A stretch of DNA of 64,000 nt from Undaria pinnatifida (taxonomy: Eukaryota; Sar; Phaeophyceae; Laminariales; Alariaceae), in NCBI GenBank assembly GCA_012845835.1, contig JABAKD010000027.1, positions 10,934,790 through 10,998,789 of the forward strand. Direction: 5' to 3'. Positions 1-10,750 of this stretch are shown here, piece after piece. Numbering within the stretch: position 1 is the first letter of the stretch; each line of letters begins with the position of its first letter. The notes beneath the pieces are model-generated. The model was not told where the DNA came from. It did no database searches and saw nothing but the letters and a program-made list of their open reading frames with translations. Made by a program: the position numbers and the translations under genes.

Positions 1-516
1 CCCATCTCGAGGTCGACGCGCTCGGCGGTGGGGCGCGACTCTAGCGAGCACGCGGGGGGAATAGGCGGGGCGGGGGCCGAGGAACGCAACCCAATGAGAA
101 GAGCGGGCGAGCAAAGGATCTCGAGGGCCCCGAACGGATTCCGAGTGCAATCCGGTCCTTAGCGAAGACAATGTCAAGTGCCTCCGCCCGCACGGGGCAG
201 TTCGCGGATTATCGTATATATTTACAATATTGTCGTCCGGGAAGTGCCCAGGGGAGAGTGGCGCAAGAACAAAATTTAAGTGTGCAACATCTGACTGCCT
301 GAGCAAAAAAAATGTACCTGGTGGAAAGTAGTGAAAACTATGTTCTTGTACGCTGCTCGAGAAGCGGGGTTGGGGAGGCGCCCTCCCGGGGATGTCCGCT
401 TCATCCCCGTCGTGGTGGAGGACCTCAAAGAAGTGGTAATCCCATAAGCACATGTCCAGCACAAAACTAGGAATACCATGGGGACGTTTTGTTCTTATGC
501 ATGCAGTAGTTTGCAT
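1..516 (-). CDS. Edge-truncated ORF, unknown protein
   Basis: Reading the minus strand from an ATG at 514-516, all 172 codons down to base 1 are free of stops, so the frame leaves the window. The first half looks like real protein: it has an aromatic and acidic stretch with FVLDMCLWDYHFFEVLHHDG near residues 18-37, then DEADIPGRAPPQPRF. The last third is Arg/Pro-rich and may be GC-driven or intronic; splice sites inside cannot be excluded. No family recognised. The Ngaro-like element begins 80 bp upstream of the ATG, so the true 5' end of the gene may have been separated by that insertion. Confidence 0.4.
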   Translation of the reverse strand, partial: MQTTACIRTKRPHGIPSFVLDMCLWDYHFFEVLHHDGDEADIPGRAPPQPRFSSSVQEHSFHYFPPGTFFLLRQSDVAHLNFVLAPLSPGHFPDDNIVNIYDNPRTAPCGRRHLTLSSLRTGLHSESVRGPRDPLLARSSHWVAFLGPRPAYSPRVLARVAPHRRARRPRDG

Positions 517-596
517 TGTGAAAAATAATGGACCGTCCTCCAGGGATTTTCATAAACGGCAAAAAGTGAAAAAAAAAATCGTACATGAAGCCAAAT

Positions 597-865
597 GGAG
601 AGGGTTATGACCTTCGGGAACCGAAAGCGGCGTAACCCGTGGTTTGTTTGGACGCGAAAGAATTTAGGGTTGTTGTTCCATGCTCTGGCAACGGTCCACC
701 ACCCGGTAGTTGGTGGCCATCACTCTTCGGTTGACTCGCGCAGCTAGGTAAGCCCGCACGTCGGAGGGCAAGGGACGGTACCGTGTAGGCTGTGCGACCA
801 GAGAAGAGGCAAGTGTTAGTAGCCGGCCAGCGACCCAGCATTAGGTCGGCTATCGTGATATTTCT
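597..865 (+). repeat. Split direct repeat A1
   Basis: The 269-bp left repeat begins GGAGAGGGTTATGACC and ends GATATTTCT. It matches 3715-3983 along its full length with about four substitutions and no gap. Confidence 0.85.
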
Positions 866-1122
866 GTCGTTTGTGTCTATTTCTCCGGACGTGCTTGACG
901 AGAATCTTGTTTTGGTTGTCGGTCACATCCCAGCGACAAACCGAAAGGAGTGGGCTGAAATATATTATTACGCAGATAGTATACAGCGCCCTGGTCCTGC
1001 AGGTGACAAGCCAAATATGTAAGAAATACAGAATGTCTACCTGGTACTCCGTCGAGTCAGGCGTTGGACAATATTTCAACGGTAATAAAAAGTGAGAAGA
1101 TAGACGCATAATACTTACCCAG

Positions 1123-2075
1123 TCTCCGTCGAGACGGGCAGACGGGTGTTGACTTATGAAGACGTTATTGTTTGTACCCCCCCTTCATGCTCGAATTGAG
1201 AAACCAAACACAGGATACCTATACCTCGTCTCCGTCGAGGCAGGCATTTGGTTATTGCGGTATGCGACCGCCGGTCTCTCGGCTTCGCAGGTTTCGCGTA
1301 CAATCGATGGGTCATGGTTTCAGGTGGGGTTGAGACAGAATATGTACCTAGTCTACGTTGAGAGGGGCGCTGATTTACGTCGCCAATTATTTGTACCCGC
1401 CTTCATGCTCGAATTGAGAAACCAAAGACAGAATACCTACACCTCGTCTCCGTCGAGACAGTCGTTTAGCTATTGCTGTATGCGACCGCCGGTATCACGG
1501 CTTCGCACGTTTCCCGTACAATCGATGGGTCATGGTTTCAGGTGGGGTTGAGGCAGAATACGTACCCAGTCTCCGTTGAGACGGGCGATGATTTATGTCG
1601 CCAATTATTTGTACACGCTGTTCATGCTCGAATTGAGAAACCAAAGACGGGATAACTACACCTCGTCTCCGTCGAGACAGGCGTTTATTTATTGCGGTAT
1701 GCGACCGCCGGTATCACGGCTTCGTATGTTTCGCGTACAATCGATGGGTCATGGTCTCAGGTGGGTTCGATTTAATCAAGAAGTCAGATACAGAATATCA
1801 GGCTTTGGTGCGGGTTAAATGCATACCCAGTCTCCGTTGAGACGGGCGTTGACCTATATAGGTTGTTAGTATGTACCCCATTCATGCTCGAATTGGGAAA
1901 CCAAAGACAGAATCCCCACACCTTGTCTCCGTCGAGACAGGCGTCGGGTTAATTCTGTATGGGAAGTCGATAGAGGCGATCGCCACGCCGTTGCGTGCGA
2001 CCGCAGGTGTCACGGCTTCACATGTTTCGCGTACAATCGATGGATCATGGTTTTTACGTGGGCTCGAATGATGCA
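1123..2075 (+). repeat. 218-bp tandem repeat inside the Ngaro-like element
   Basis: Four head-to-tail copies are marked by TTCATGCTCGAATTGAGAAA at 1184, 1402 and 1621 and by a one-base variant at 1881. Spacing is 218, 219 and 260 bp; the last interval carries roughly 41 extra bases. Each copy contains two short CTCGTCTCCGTCGAGACAG-like submotifs about 120 bp apart and a conserved TACAATCGATGGGTCATGG segment. Open frames across it are by-products of the repeat. It sits where the internal retrotransposon genes would be expected. Confidence 0.85.
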
Positions 2076-2360
2076 GCCAGTGCGAGTACCTGGTACAGCA
2101 GAAGATGTGATCTGACAAGTCGCGAATCATCGTCGTTACGTATGTACATATTTATACCATAGGTATGGTACCGAATATATCACAATACGCAGACCATGGT
2201 AAGAATGGTCATGAATCTGATGCGAAATTTCGTGTCAATCGCTGAAATATTGGTCATCGTCATCATGTATTCATCGCGTATGCACGACCACTCAATCCAC
2301 TCTCCGCAATTGTCGTCCTGATATCGCGTGCCAGGAGCAGGACCTAGGGCAAGCGGGTGC

Positions 2361-3471
2361 GGGTCTATGTACCGGGATTTTAGCGTCCAGTACATCCGGC
2401 AGTCAGTTGCGGGCTCGTCTGAACGCACTTATGGCTCAGGCTTCCGGTCTTGGTTAAAATTTCGTGAGCGGAAAGGTAGCGAGTCATATCTTGAACCAGG
2501 GGAGTCAGAAAGCGCCTGATATGGGCCCTGGTCGAATTCGCGGCGTGGTGTGCCGCATCTGAAGGGAACCAAGCGGGGACCATTTCTGGTAAACTTGCCG
2601 CCGTACAGTATTTTCACCGGGTGGGTTTGGGTCTTGAGCTTCCTACAAAGTCGTCTTTGATGAAGAGCGCGTTGAAAGGGATTTCACGTTCACACACGCT
2701 CGCGGGAACAGCCCGCCCCGTACGTCTCCCGGTGTCATGGGAGATGCTGTGGGCAGGGAAAAGCCTAGCCCCGTCATGGGGCAGTGGTGGTAGCGTTCTG
2801 TGGCTTTGTTTGGGTATGGCATTTTATTTTTTTTCATTATGCGGTCGGACGAGGTGTTTGCGGGCGCAGCAGGCGTCGTGCACGCCGCACACTGCCTTAC
2901 ACGTAGTGATGTTGCATTCTTTGCTGGAGAACGCCAGTTAGATATATTGCGGTGGCACGGGGCCAATCGCTTGGAGGTACGCTTTGGAGGACACAAGGGT
3001 GATCAGGGGCAAGCAGGTAGCGTCATCGTGCGCACACGTTCCGCGGTGCGGGGTCCGCAATCGGGTTTGGGCACCGGCGGAGGCGCCGTTGCCCTCATGG
3101 TGGATCTGTTGTCGCGGTATCCAGCGCTTCCCGAACGCGCCCCCCTCGCCTCGTATCGTAGTGACAACGGAGTGAGAGTATGGGGATATGGCCAAGCGAT
3201 GCGAGCGTTGAGAGAGATTGTGGCGCAGTCGGGACGCAACCCCGATGAGTGTGCACTACACTCTCTCCGTATAGGAGGTGCGTCCGTGCTCGCGGCAGGA
3301 GGCGACGTGCCCGAGCGAGTAATCCAGCGCGAAGGACGTTGGAAGTCTGATGCTTACAAGGTATACACTCGCAATAACGTAGAGGACGCAGGGCAAGTCT
3401 CTCGCAAACTAGCGGTAGCAGGAAAAGGGCAGAGACAGCCAGGCCAAGGCACTATATGGGGGAAACCGTAG
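2361..3471 (+). pseudogene. Tyrosine recombinase (integrase), frameshifted
   Basis: Three consecutive frames carry one protein. Part 1 (to about 2515) has the core-binding start SSERTYGSGFRSWLKFRERK. Part 2 (about 2519-2825) continues the helical N-terminal domain, with KLAAVQYFHRVGLGLELPTK. Part 3 (about 2830-3471) holds the catalytic domain. In the frame of the 223-codon ORF starting at 2800, the expected residues are Arg15 (in IMRSDEVF), Lys66 (GGHKGDQ), His154 and Arg157 (HSLRIGGA), Trp181 and nucleophile Tyr189 (WKSDAYKVYTR). The second shift falls in a T-rich run near 2822-2836, the first near 2515. All catalytic residues are intact, so the shifts are either recent decay or sequencing error in homopolymers. 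Position next to repeat B1 fits the terminal gene of a Ngaro-class retrotransposon. Crypton-type recombinase is less likely given the split repeats. Confidence 0.85.
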
Positions 3472-3496
3472 CAGTCTTCGGCGACCTCGTGTTTGG

Positions 3497-3714
3497 AGGA
3501 ATTTCCACGGTATCATACCGTGGGTGGGACTCAGTCGTCTTAGACTGCATGGGTTTCGGTTGGGACCTGGCTAGTGGTTAACGGAGGGAGAGACGGGATT
3601 TAGAGTAGAGACCACCAGTGGAATACCGTCAAGGTTGGTTGCGGTAGATTGGTGCTCTCCCTCCCAAGTCACAGACACAACAATAACCAAGCAATTCGAA
3701 AGATAACAAACAAA
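3497..3714 (+). repeat. Split direct repeat B1
   Basis: The 218-bp repeat starts with TTTCCACGGTATCATACCG (itself a small palindrome, CGGTATCATACCG) 26 bp after the recombinase stop and ends CAAACAAA. It abuts A2 directly. It matches 4137-4361, which carries a few extra bases. Confidence 0.85.
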
Positions 3715-3983
3715 GGAGAGGGTTATGACCTTCGGGAACCGAAAGCGGCGTAACCCGTGGTTTGTTTGGACGCGAAAGAATTTAGGGTTGTTGTTCCATG
3801 CTCTGGTAACGGTCCACCACCCGGTAATTGGTGGCCATCACTCTTCGATTGACTCGCGCAGCTAGGTAAGCCCGCACGTCGGAGGGCAAGGGACGGTACC
3901 GTGTAGGCTGTGCGACCAGAGAAGAGGCAAGTGTTAGTAGCCGGCCAGCGACCCAGCATTAGGTCGGCTCTCGTGATATTTCT
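3715..3983 (+). repeat. Split direct repeat A2
   Basis: Second copy of A1, 269 bp, about 98 percent identical by eye. It is joined to B1 without a gap. The following 153 bp (3984-4136) matches nothing else seen here. Confidence 0.85.
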
Positions 3984-4136
3984 CCCATCCACCCACCCTT
4001 TTCTTTCGAAGGTGAGGAGAAGGGGGAAATGTCGCACTGTGTATTTTATGACAATTGTGTTTGTCTTCATTTCTGTGCACTAGGAATTAACTGATATTGG
4101 TATATACAACAGTTGATTCACTTAGGAGTCGGATGT

Positions 4137-4361
4137 AGGAGTTTCCACGGTATCGTACCGTGGGTGGGACTCAGTCGTCTTAGACTGCATGGGTTTCGGT
4201 TGGGACCTGGCTAGTGGTTAACGGGAGAGACGGTATTTAGAGTAGAGACCACCAGTGGAATACCGTCAAGGTTGGTTGTGGTAGATTGGTCTCTCGGGGT
4301 GCTCTCCCTCCCAAGTCACAGACACAATAATAACCAAGCAATTCGAAAGATATCAAACAAA
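4137..4361 (+). repeat. Split direct repeat B2 (element 3' end)
   Basis: Matches B1 from AGGAGTTTCCACGG to ATCAAACAAA with small indels, and marks the probable right end of the element. The flanks give no convincing target-site duplication, as is usual for tyrosine-recombinase elements. Confidence 0.8.
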
Positions 4362-4805
4362 GCAGCAGTTGTTCCGTGCGCGGTCTCTTACATCATCGTG
4401 ATCTTAATATTTTTATTTGTTTCATCTGGGAACCAGGCATTTCAGAATTAATAGTACTCTTCTTGTTTTGTTGAGGAAGATCTTGAACCCACTTGACACG
4501 AGTGATTCACGCCAAGATGGGCATTTCATCACCCTTAAGCACTGCCAGCTCGTCGCAGAATGTGCGCGGAATGGGGAACTGTAGGGCTTCTACTGTCGCT
4601 GAGACAGAGAAGTCCTCTCTCATGGAGCAATCAGCGCCTATATTAAACACTGTTGTTTTTTTCTAGAGTCAGGAAACATCACGCTGGGGTATTTTGATCG
4701 TCGTCCGATTCAAAATCGTCCCCGCGAGGACACGAACCTATTTTGCCTACAGCGATGTAGCGAGGTTCGAGTACGAACCAACGCATCGGTTTGCTGCTTT
4801 AACGC
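4362..4805. other. No recognisable gene
   Basis: Unique-looking sequence to the right of the retrotransposon. I see no open frame of interest and no repeat shared with the rest of the window. Confidence 0.5.
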
Positions 4806-5490
4806 TTTTAGAGCTGGAAACAATTCTGGGGAACAAACTCTCTTGAAGTTAGTATAGCGAGGGCTTTTGGGGCTCTAAAGAGGTTAAGTACTGCTGTACT
4901 GCTGTATGTGCGCATGATGCCTGCTGCTGCTTGTGATGCTGAACACGGCTGTACGTAGCGTTGTCTGTGTTTTCTGAATATGTCTTCACTGTTGTCTACA
5001 CATAGCTGGGTGTGCTCGCGGGGGACGAAACACAATCTGATGACCTTAAATATAATGTAACGAACGTTAATGCAATCTCATTTAATATACGCGGCTCTAA
5101 TGTTTTCGTTCGTGATGGCAATGCCGCGCATATCAGTTACCCCCCACCCCCTCGAACACTCCGCCCTCTACTCACTGGTTGACTTACAGGATGTACATGA
5201 TAAACTGGTGCATTCTTTCCAAACCCGTCACATGTATCCCCTTGAAGGATTAAATAAGAGACAGGTCGCCGGATACAGATACTAAGCAGGCCCCGGAAAA
5301 AACGAGCGTACCACAGCAGTACGGCGCAATCTAGATGGATGTGCCACACACGCACGGTGTAGGCACACGATGTTGCCTGCTTCTACTTGCGCTGCTGGGC
5401 ACGATTCTAGCGGTATCTGCGATATCTGCATGTATCGGTGGTCTGCACATGGCTGGGTGTGCTCGCGGGGGCCGAAACACAAACCGATGG
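4806..5490. repeat. Two related copies of a dispersed repeat
   Basis: The segments around 4900-5045 and 5370-5500 share a TGCTGC-rich part followed by CTGGGTGTGCTCGCGGGGG and CGAAACACAA. A further block at 5274-5362 (GCAGGCCCCG, CAGCAGTACGGCGCA, GGATGTGCCA) recurs at 9045-9123. Related minus-strand peptides start MCFVPREHTQ and MCFGPREHTQ, but both frames are short and I read them as repeat by-products. Subterminal units of the long-inverted-repeat family begin at about 5140 within this stretch. Confidence 0.5.
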
Positions 5491-5690
5491 CATATAACGC
5501 AATATACGCTCCGCCCTCTCTTCACAGGTTGTACGACTTAGACTACAGGTAGGATATAGATGATAAACTGGTGCATTCCTTCTACAACCGTCAGATTTGT
5601 CCCCTTGAAGGATTTATAGTTTCCGCGGACAAATTGAGCTGCCCCACCCGTCCCCCCCCATCCCCGCCCGCTCCTTCTTGTTCAAGCCAC
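5140..5690 (-). repeat. Subterminal units of the long-inverted-repeat family
   Basis: Two units, about 5145-5280 and 5505-5675, share ACTCCGCCCTCT, CGACTTA or TGACTTACAGG, ATGATAAACTGGTGCATTC and CCCCTTGAAGGATTTA. The second ends in a C-rich run (CCCGTCCCCCCCC). The same units appear in opposite orientation at 52.2-52.5 kb. This is a fragment of an arm; no terminus is present here. Confidence 0.55.
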
Positions 5691-6890
5691 GGCTCCCACG
5701 CACTTGAAAACTCTAGGCCTTTGAATACCCAAAAAGCTTTTTTTTTTATACAAGTTTTTTCCATTTAGCGGCGGATAGGCTTTGAAAAAAAAATAAGCTC
5801 GCGATTTATGCCAGTTTTGCGCGGATAAGCTCAACTTATGCTCACTATATTTGTTCCATCTCTAGCTTGATTTTTGTTCAATAAAAGCGTGTTTGCTCGT
5901 CTAACACTCGTTGGGCATTCTTGCTTGTCGTCAATGAGCTTCGTGACACTTGGGTTCTTCGGCCATGGGTTTGTTTTTCTACGGACCACATGGCAGGTAC
6001 AGGTGTGTCAGTGCTGTAAAACATACACTTCGTAAAGTTCTTTAGTCTACTCCCATATTCTACACTTCGAAATAGTTATATATACGTATGATACTACTAC
6101 TGCTGCTGTTGTTGTGTGTTGTGTCCATATACAGCACTGTACGCAGAATGCCTTGTTGCCTTTTCCTCACCACGCACCACCACGTCAATGGGAAAACTTC
6201 CTTGAACTATTTTTTCTATATGTAGCTACATGTGCTCGAAACTAGACAACAAAAAACAGAGCTAGCGAGCTAGCCGAACAGGGCGGACTACCCAGCACCC
6301 CCGCACCCCGCACCCCGCACGATGCTACTTTCCCCGACCCCTGTTGTGCAGTACGCACTTGAGAAGAGCGGATGCTGCAATTCGGTCACTGAAGCTAGAC
6401 TCCCGCCTCTCGTCAATATAAGCGCGCAGAATAGAAAACACCCGTTCCATGAACGCCGAGGATGACTGAATCAACGCGATGCCCTTTGCAGCATCATACC
6501 AACGCGGCAGCTTAAGCCTATTGTCATGCCAGAATTGCCACAGATCGTACCCGGCGTCTGTGTTAGTAGCTAAGACGTGGTACTCATCCTTCGCGTGGTT
6601 ATTCTTATGTGGGACCGTCCAATGACGCGATAAACAGAGCCGACAGCACGTGTAAGTAAGCCTCGTAAATTTGTATTGTTACCGTGGGCCACCCATTTGG
6701 CGTCTGCGCCGTGCTGCCAGACAACCAGACGCACATATACACCCGAAATGGGGGCGGGCATAACCACCTTTTATTTCGATTTCCCTTGTTATGCTCTCAC
6801 ATAAGCTATTCGGCATGTTGGCTATGCTCGCTTGGACATGAGCTTTTCCATAGCACCACACGTATAACAAACTCCTACATCTATGCCACC
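5691..6890. other. Intergenic, no recognisable gene
   Basis: AT-rich stretches, a short CTACTACTGCTGCTGTTG microsatellite near 6090 and a small tandem of ACCCCGC near 6300. No convincing open frame on either strand. Confidence 0.5.
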
Positions 6891-7605
6891 TCATGCCCTT
6901 CCCTCCCCCCCGCCCCCCCACAACCCCATCCCACCCCCACCCCCTCGAACACTCCGCCCTTTCTGTACTTACTAATTGTACGACTTACCCTAAGATATAT
7001 ATGAAAACTGATGCATTCTTTCCAAAACCGTTACATTTATCCCCTCGAAATAATGTATAATTTCCACGCACAGATTGAGCTGCCCTACCCACCACATCCC
7101 CGCCCCACCCCCCCCCCCCCTTATGATAAACTGGTGCATTTTTTTTTTCTTCCCAAAACCGTCAGATTTATCCCCTTAAAGGATATATTGCCCGCTCGTC
7201 CCCCCCCCCCCCTTCCCGGCCCCCCTCCCCCCCTCCCTCCAACCCCGCTTGCTTTAAAACAAAACCGGGCCCCCACGTCCTTCAAAACTGCGCCCTCCCT
7301 TCACCGGTTATTCGACTTACAGGATTTACTTGATAAACGGATACATTTACCTCCACACACAGCTGTCAGATTTTGTCCCCCTCAGAAACGGGTTTTATAG
7401 TTTATGCGCACAGACTGACTAACATCACCCTGTTGACCCTGATGGCTACACTGTAGTTGTAAGGGGAGTCGCCGACCTATATCCTTAATGAGGACACACA
7501 ACCCGTAATACGCGCGATCGGAGAATCACACACAGCTTGCAAAGATGAGTTTCGACAAAATATTCGATCTCACAGCTGTCGTGTATTTTCATTTCTTATT
7601 CCAAG
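6890..7605 (-). repeat. Right arm of a long-inverted-repeat element
   Basis: Read inward from the terminus near 7605: the terminal motif (on the minus strand ATACACGACAGCTGTGAGATC), then about 220 bp conserved with 51.83-52.03 kb, 55.95-56.17 kb and both arms at 63.3-63.87 kb. It includes CTCCGATCGCGCG-type, GGTCGGCGACTCCCC-type and AAACTATAAAACCCG-type blocks. Then come subterminal units with ATGATAAACTGGTGCATT separated by runs of C at 6900, 7105 and 7200-7250. No partner left arm is seen nearby, so this is an orphan end. Confidence 0.65.
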
Positions 7606-7659
7606 CTCAAAAAGCCAACATAAACAAAAATATAAGCTAGCTTATTGTATAAGGCCCTA

Positions 7660-7965
7660 TAAAAACTCCTCCCTCCAATCACCGGTTATTCGACTCACAG
7701 GATGAACTTAATAAACTGATGCATTTCCTTCCACAGGTGTCAGATTTTGCCCTGCTCAGAAACGGGTTTTATAGTTTCCGCGCACAGACTGATTAACATC
7801 ACCCTGTTGAGCCTGGTACAACCCCAACCGCATTTCCAAGGGTGGGGGCGCCGACCTATATCTTCAATAAAGACACACTCCCCGTAATACGCGCGATCGG
7901 AGTATCACACACAGCTTGCAAAGATGAGTTTCGACAAAACCTCCGATGCCACAGCTGGAACGAAT
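7660..7965 (-). repeat. Second, partial right arm
   Basis: Repeats the conserved block of the 7290-7605 arm (AAACGGGTTTTATAGTTTCC, ACTGATTAACATCACCCTG, GCGCGATCGGAGTATCACAC). It diverges just before the terminus, where ACAAAACCTCCGATGCCACAGC replaces the usual end. An internal segment is replaced by CAACCCCAACCGCATTTCC. Confidence 0.6.
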
Positions 7966-8229
7966 CATCCCACGGCAGGGGTTGCGCGTCTTGCGCCAAA
8001 ACGTCCCTGGGCAATTGAGTTCCTCATGTAAATAACTGCCGGTCAATGAAGAAATTTCACGAGTACATTTCATTTTCGGACTGAGGCATAGAAGCTTGGT
8101 CGGGCTGTGCGAACGAATGCCTTCGAAGTCATTTTTCGGATGAGATAATGAGTTCCTCATGTCAGGAGATCAGGGAATGATGCTGAACAGGTACCCTACC
8201 GTGACATGGGTCGAACGATCTCCTGCACT

Positions 8230-8875
8230 ACTTGCTTTTCACGCGGAAGCTCATGAACGTTGCCGTGGAAGCGTTCATGGAAGCTGTGGAAGCGGTGGAA
8301 TTTTCCGTGGAAGACTTTATGAAAGATATCGAAGCTTCCACGCGAAAATAAAAGCAAGCTTCTACCGAAACTTTCGCGAAAGCATCCATGGAAGTAGTAG
8401 TTGACTCTTTTACGAATATTGCTTCCACGGCAGCTTCCACGAAAGCTTCCATGGAAATATCTTCCACGGAAGCCTCCACGAAAGCTTTCATGGAAGCAGC
8501 TCCCACGAAGGCTTCCACCAAAGCTTCAATGGAAGTAACTTCCACGAAAGCCTCCACGAAAGCTTGCATGGAAGCAACTTCCATGAAAGCTTCCACGGAA
8601 GCAATTTCCGTTTAAAATTCCTCGGAAGCTTTCACGAACGGTTAGGTATTAAGTTAGGTTCCGTGAAAGCTTCCGTGGAAGCAAATTTACTTCCGCGAAC
8701 GCTTCGGTGAAAGCAATTTACTTCCACGAAAGCTTCCGTGGAATTTTTATGGAAGCCTTCTTGGAAGTAACTTTCGTCGAAGCTTCCGTGGAAGTATTTT
8801 CCCTGGAAGCTTCCACCACAAACTTCCGTCGAAGCAACATCCATGGAGACTTCCATGGAAGCTTTCACGAGCTTT
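8230..8875. repeat. Palindromic GAAGCTTCC minisatellite
   Basis: About 640 bp of imperfect short units built from TTCCACGAAAGCTTCCATGGAAGC, with clearest regularity (roughly 51-54 bp) at 8420-8600. Because the core GGAAGCTTCC is self-complementary, both strands stay open and give Ala/Glu/Val/Ser-rich shadow peptides. I do not call a gene here. Confidence 0.75.
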
Positions 8876-9044
8876 CACCAAACATTCAGATAGTGCAGGT
8901 GGCTCAGCTGGAATGTATTTTTAATCTCATAATATTGTAAGAGTCGTTGATGCAGAAGTCTTAAATCCAAAGCGAGTCCTGATATTGTCGTCCAGAATGG
9001 CGATGATGCCCACAGTGGCAATACGAGACAGGCCTGTAATTACA

Positions 9045-9123
9045 GATACAAAGCAGGCCCCGAAAAAGTCACGTAGTCACTGCAGCAGTACGGCGCAGGT
9101 GGATGTGCCATACACGGACGGTG
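9045..9123. repeat. Dispersed 80-bp repeat, second copy
   Basis: Matches 5274-5362 through CAGATACAAAGCAGGCCCCG, CAGCAGTACGGCGCA and GTGGATGTGCCATACACGGA with small indels. Confidence 0.55.
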
Positions 9124-10750
9124 TTTCGCGTTTTGGTGGTGCTGTTGTGCTCTCTGCTTTTTAACGTTGTGCTCTCTGCGTTTTGATTGTGCTTGTGGCT
9201 GTAACCATGAAAGCGCCAGACACAGAACGAATGTTACCTGTGGTATGCGCATGATATACACATATTTCGTGTTTTGCATCAAAACTTCATATGTGGAAAG
9301 TAAGGGGGATGGGGGATGCCGATGTTAACTGTTGCGGAAACCCGGGGATTTGCCATATACATGTTCACGGCCAAAAACGTTTAAAATGCTCGCTACGCCC
9401 GACACACTGCACGAATCGCGCCCAAACTTCCGGCAACGTGACCCCAACGGCCGAATTGTGCCCACTCCATGTGACATTTCGAATAAAAGTGCGAGCAAAA
9501 AGATTTGTGGCCGAAAATTTTTCAAAAATGACAACTTTAAGTGTACATACAAGGCTCGCCTTCGTGGACTGGGGTGTTCCAAGCGGGGTGACGCAGGCTG
9601 GCATGCTGTCGGGAGGCATGGGTTGAAACGTGAGGCCGTACATAAGGACGGTCGAAGTCTCAAGGTGTCGGACGATATCTATCAAAGCTCAAAGACCAAG
9701 GTGGAGCGACGGAGCGACCGGGCGTCGGTAGCCGATCGATCAAGCGATCCCTCTGGCGGCGAAGCCAAGCTCTCCTGCCTGTATGGGACTCCTTCTGTGC
9801 TGAGTGTCCACCACATCCCCCCTTCGTTACAGGCACTTACGTAGCATATTAGTACAACAGTTACTATACATTTGAAAGCTGGATAATGCAAGTTCTGGGT
9901 CAAAAACGGTCTTTTTTTTTTACAAAAATTGGAAAAAACAGAAAAAAAAACAATGAAAAAAGTTAAAACGATTGTCGCAAAATACCTGATGCATCACACA
10001 CGGTGTAAACATATATGATGATAGGAACAAAAGCAGGAATGAGACTATTGACCCCATTTGAAAAAACAAGCAAAATCACCGTTACCCATGCGGAGCTATA
10101 AAAAAAAATAACATGTACCTGGTCCGTGATTTAGTCACAGCTGAAGAGTAGCAACATCGTGCAGCAGCAACAACCCCTTCACAGCAGCAGTAGCAAATGC
10201 AGCACACATGTCATGAAGACAAAAGTCAAAGATAAATAGCCACCATCCATGAGGATCCCGTGAAAAACACAACTAGTACGTGGTCGAGGGTTTTGAATTT
10301 CGTGGTTTGGACGGAAATACTTGTAGCAGCACTGGACAGCAGTATTTTTATTAAAATGTCAATTACAGAGAAGAACAAATATATCAATACTACTACTGTG
10401 TCTTCATACTCCCGACGTATACCAAAACCCGCCACTATAGTGAAAAAAAAAATTAAAAAATAATATAAAGCCACCCTCAGGTAAAGAAAATTTACTTACG
10501 CACTTAACCATGAGTACCAACAACCCTCACCAAGTCATCTATCCGTACAGAAATACATTTATTTATAGATATGATGTTAGATTACTTCAAAATTCCCCAC
10601 TACCTCCTGAAGTAAAAATACTAACACCAATCATTGTAGTGGAGAAAAGCGTTTGATGACAAAAGAATAGGACCCTTCCACTTTTTTTTTTTTTTTTTAC
10701 CCACACATAGCACAATACAAGTGCCAGCAAGCAGCTTCAAAATATATTAT
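9124..10750. other. No recognisable gene
   Basis: Several overlapping frames are open at 9290-9840 (the longest is 170 codons on the plus strand), but they are open together on both strands and show no family signature. The remainder is AT-rich with poly-A and poly-T runs. Confidence 0.4.

Larger units (their letters stand above)
597..4361 (+). mobile_element. Ngaro-like YR retrotransposon, defective
   Basis: The order is A1 (597-865), internal region, B1 (3497-3714), A2 (3715-3983), a 153-bp spacer, then B2 (4137-4361). Split direct repeats of this A1...B1-A2-B2 type are the known architecture of Ngaro-class tyrosine-recombinase retrotransposons. A1 and A2 differ at about four positions in 269 bp, so the copy is fairly young or homogenised. 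The recombinase gene (2361-3471) lies immediately upstream of B1, as expected. No reverse transcriptase, RNase H or gag-like frame is visible; the space where they should be holds a 218-bp tandem repeat and unrecognised sequence. The spacer between A2 and B2 is unusual, because these are normally adjacent. The element is probably non-autonomous. Confidence 0.75.

Noticed and set aside
9332-9844. 170-codon plus-strand frame
   Set aside because: Opposite-strand frames of similar length are open over the same bases, composition is not codon-like, and no motif is recognisable.
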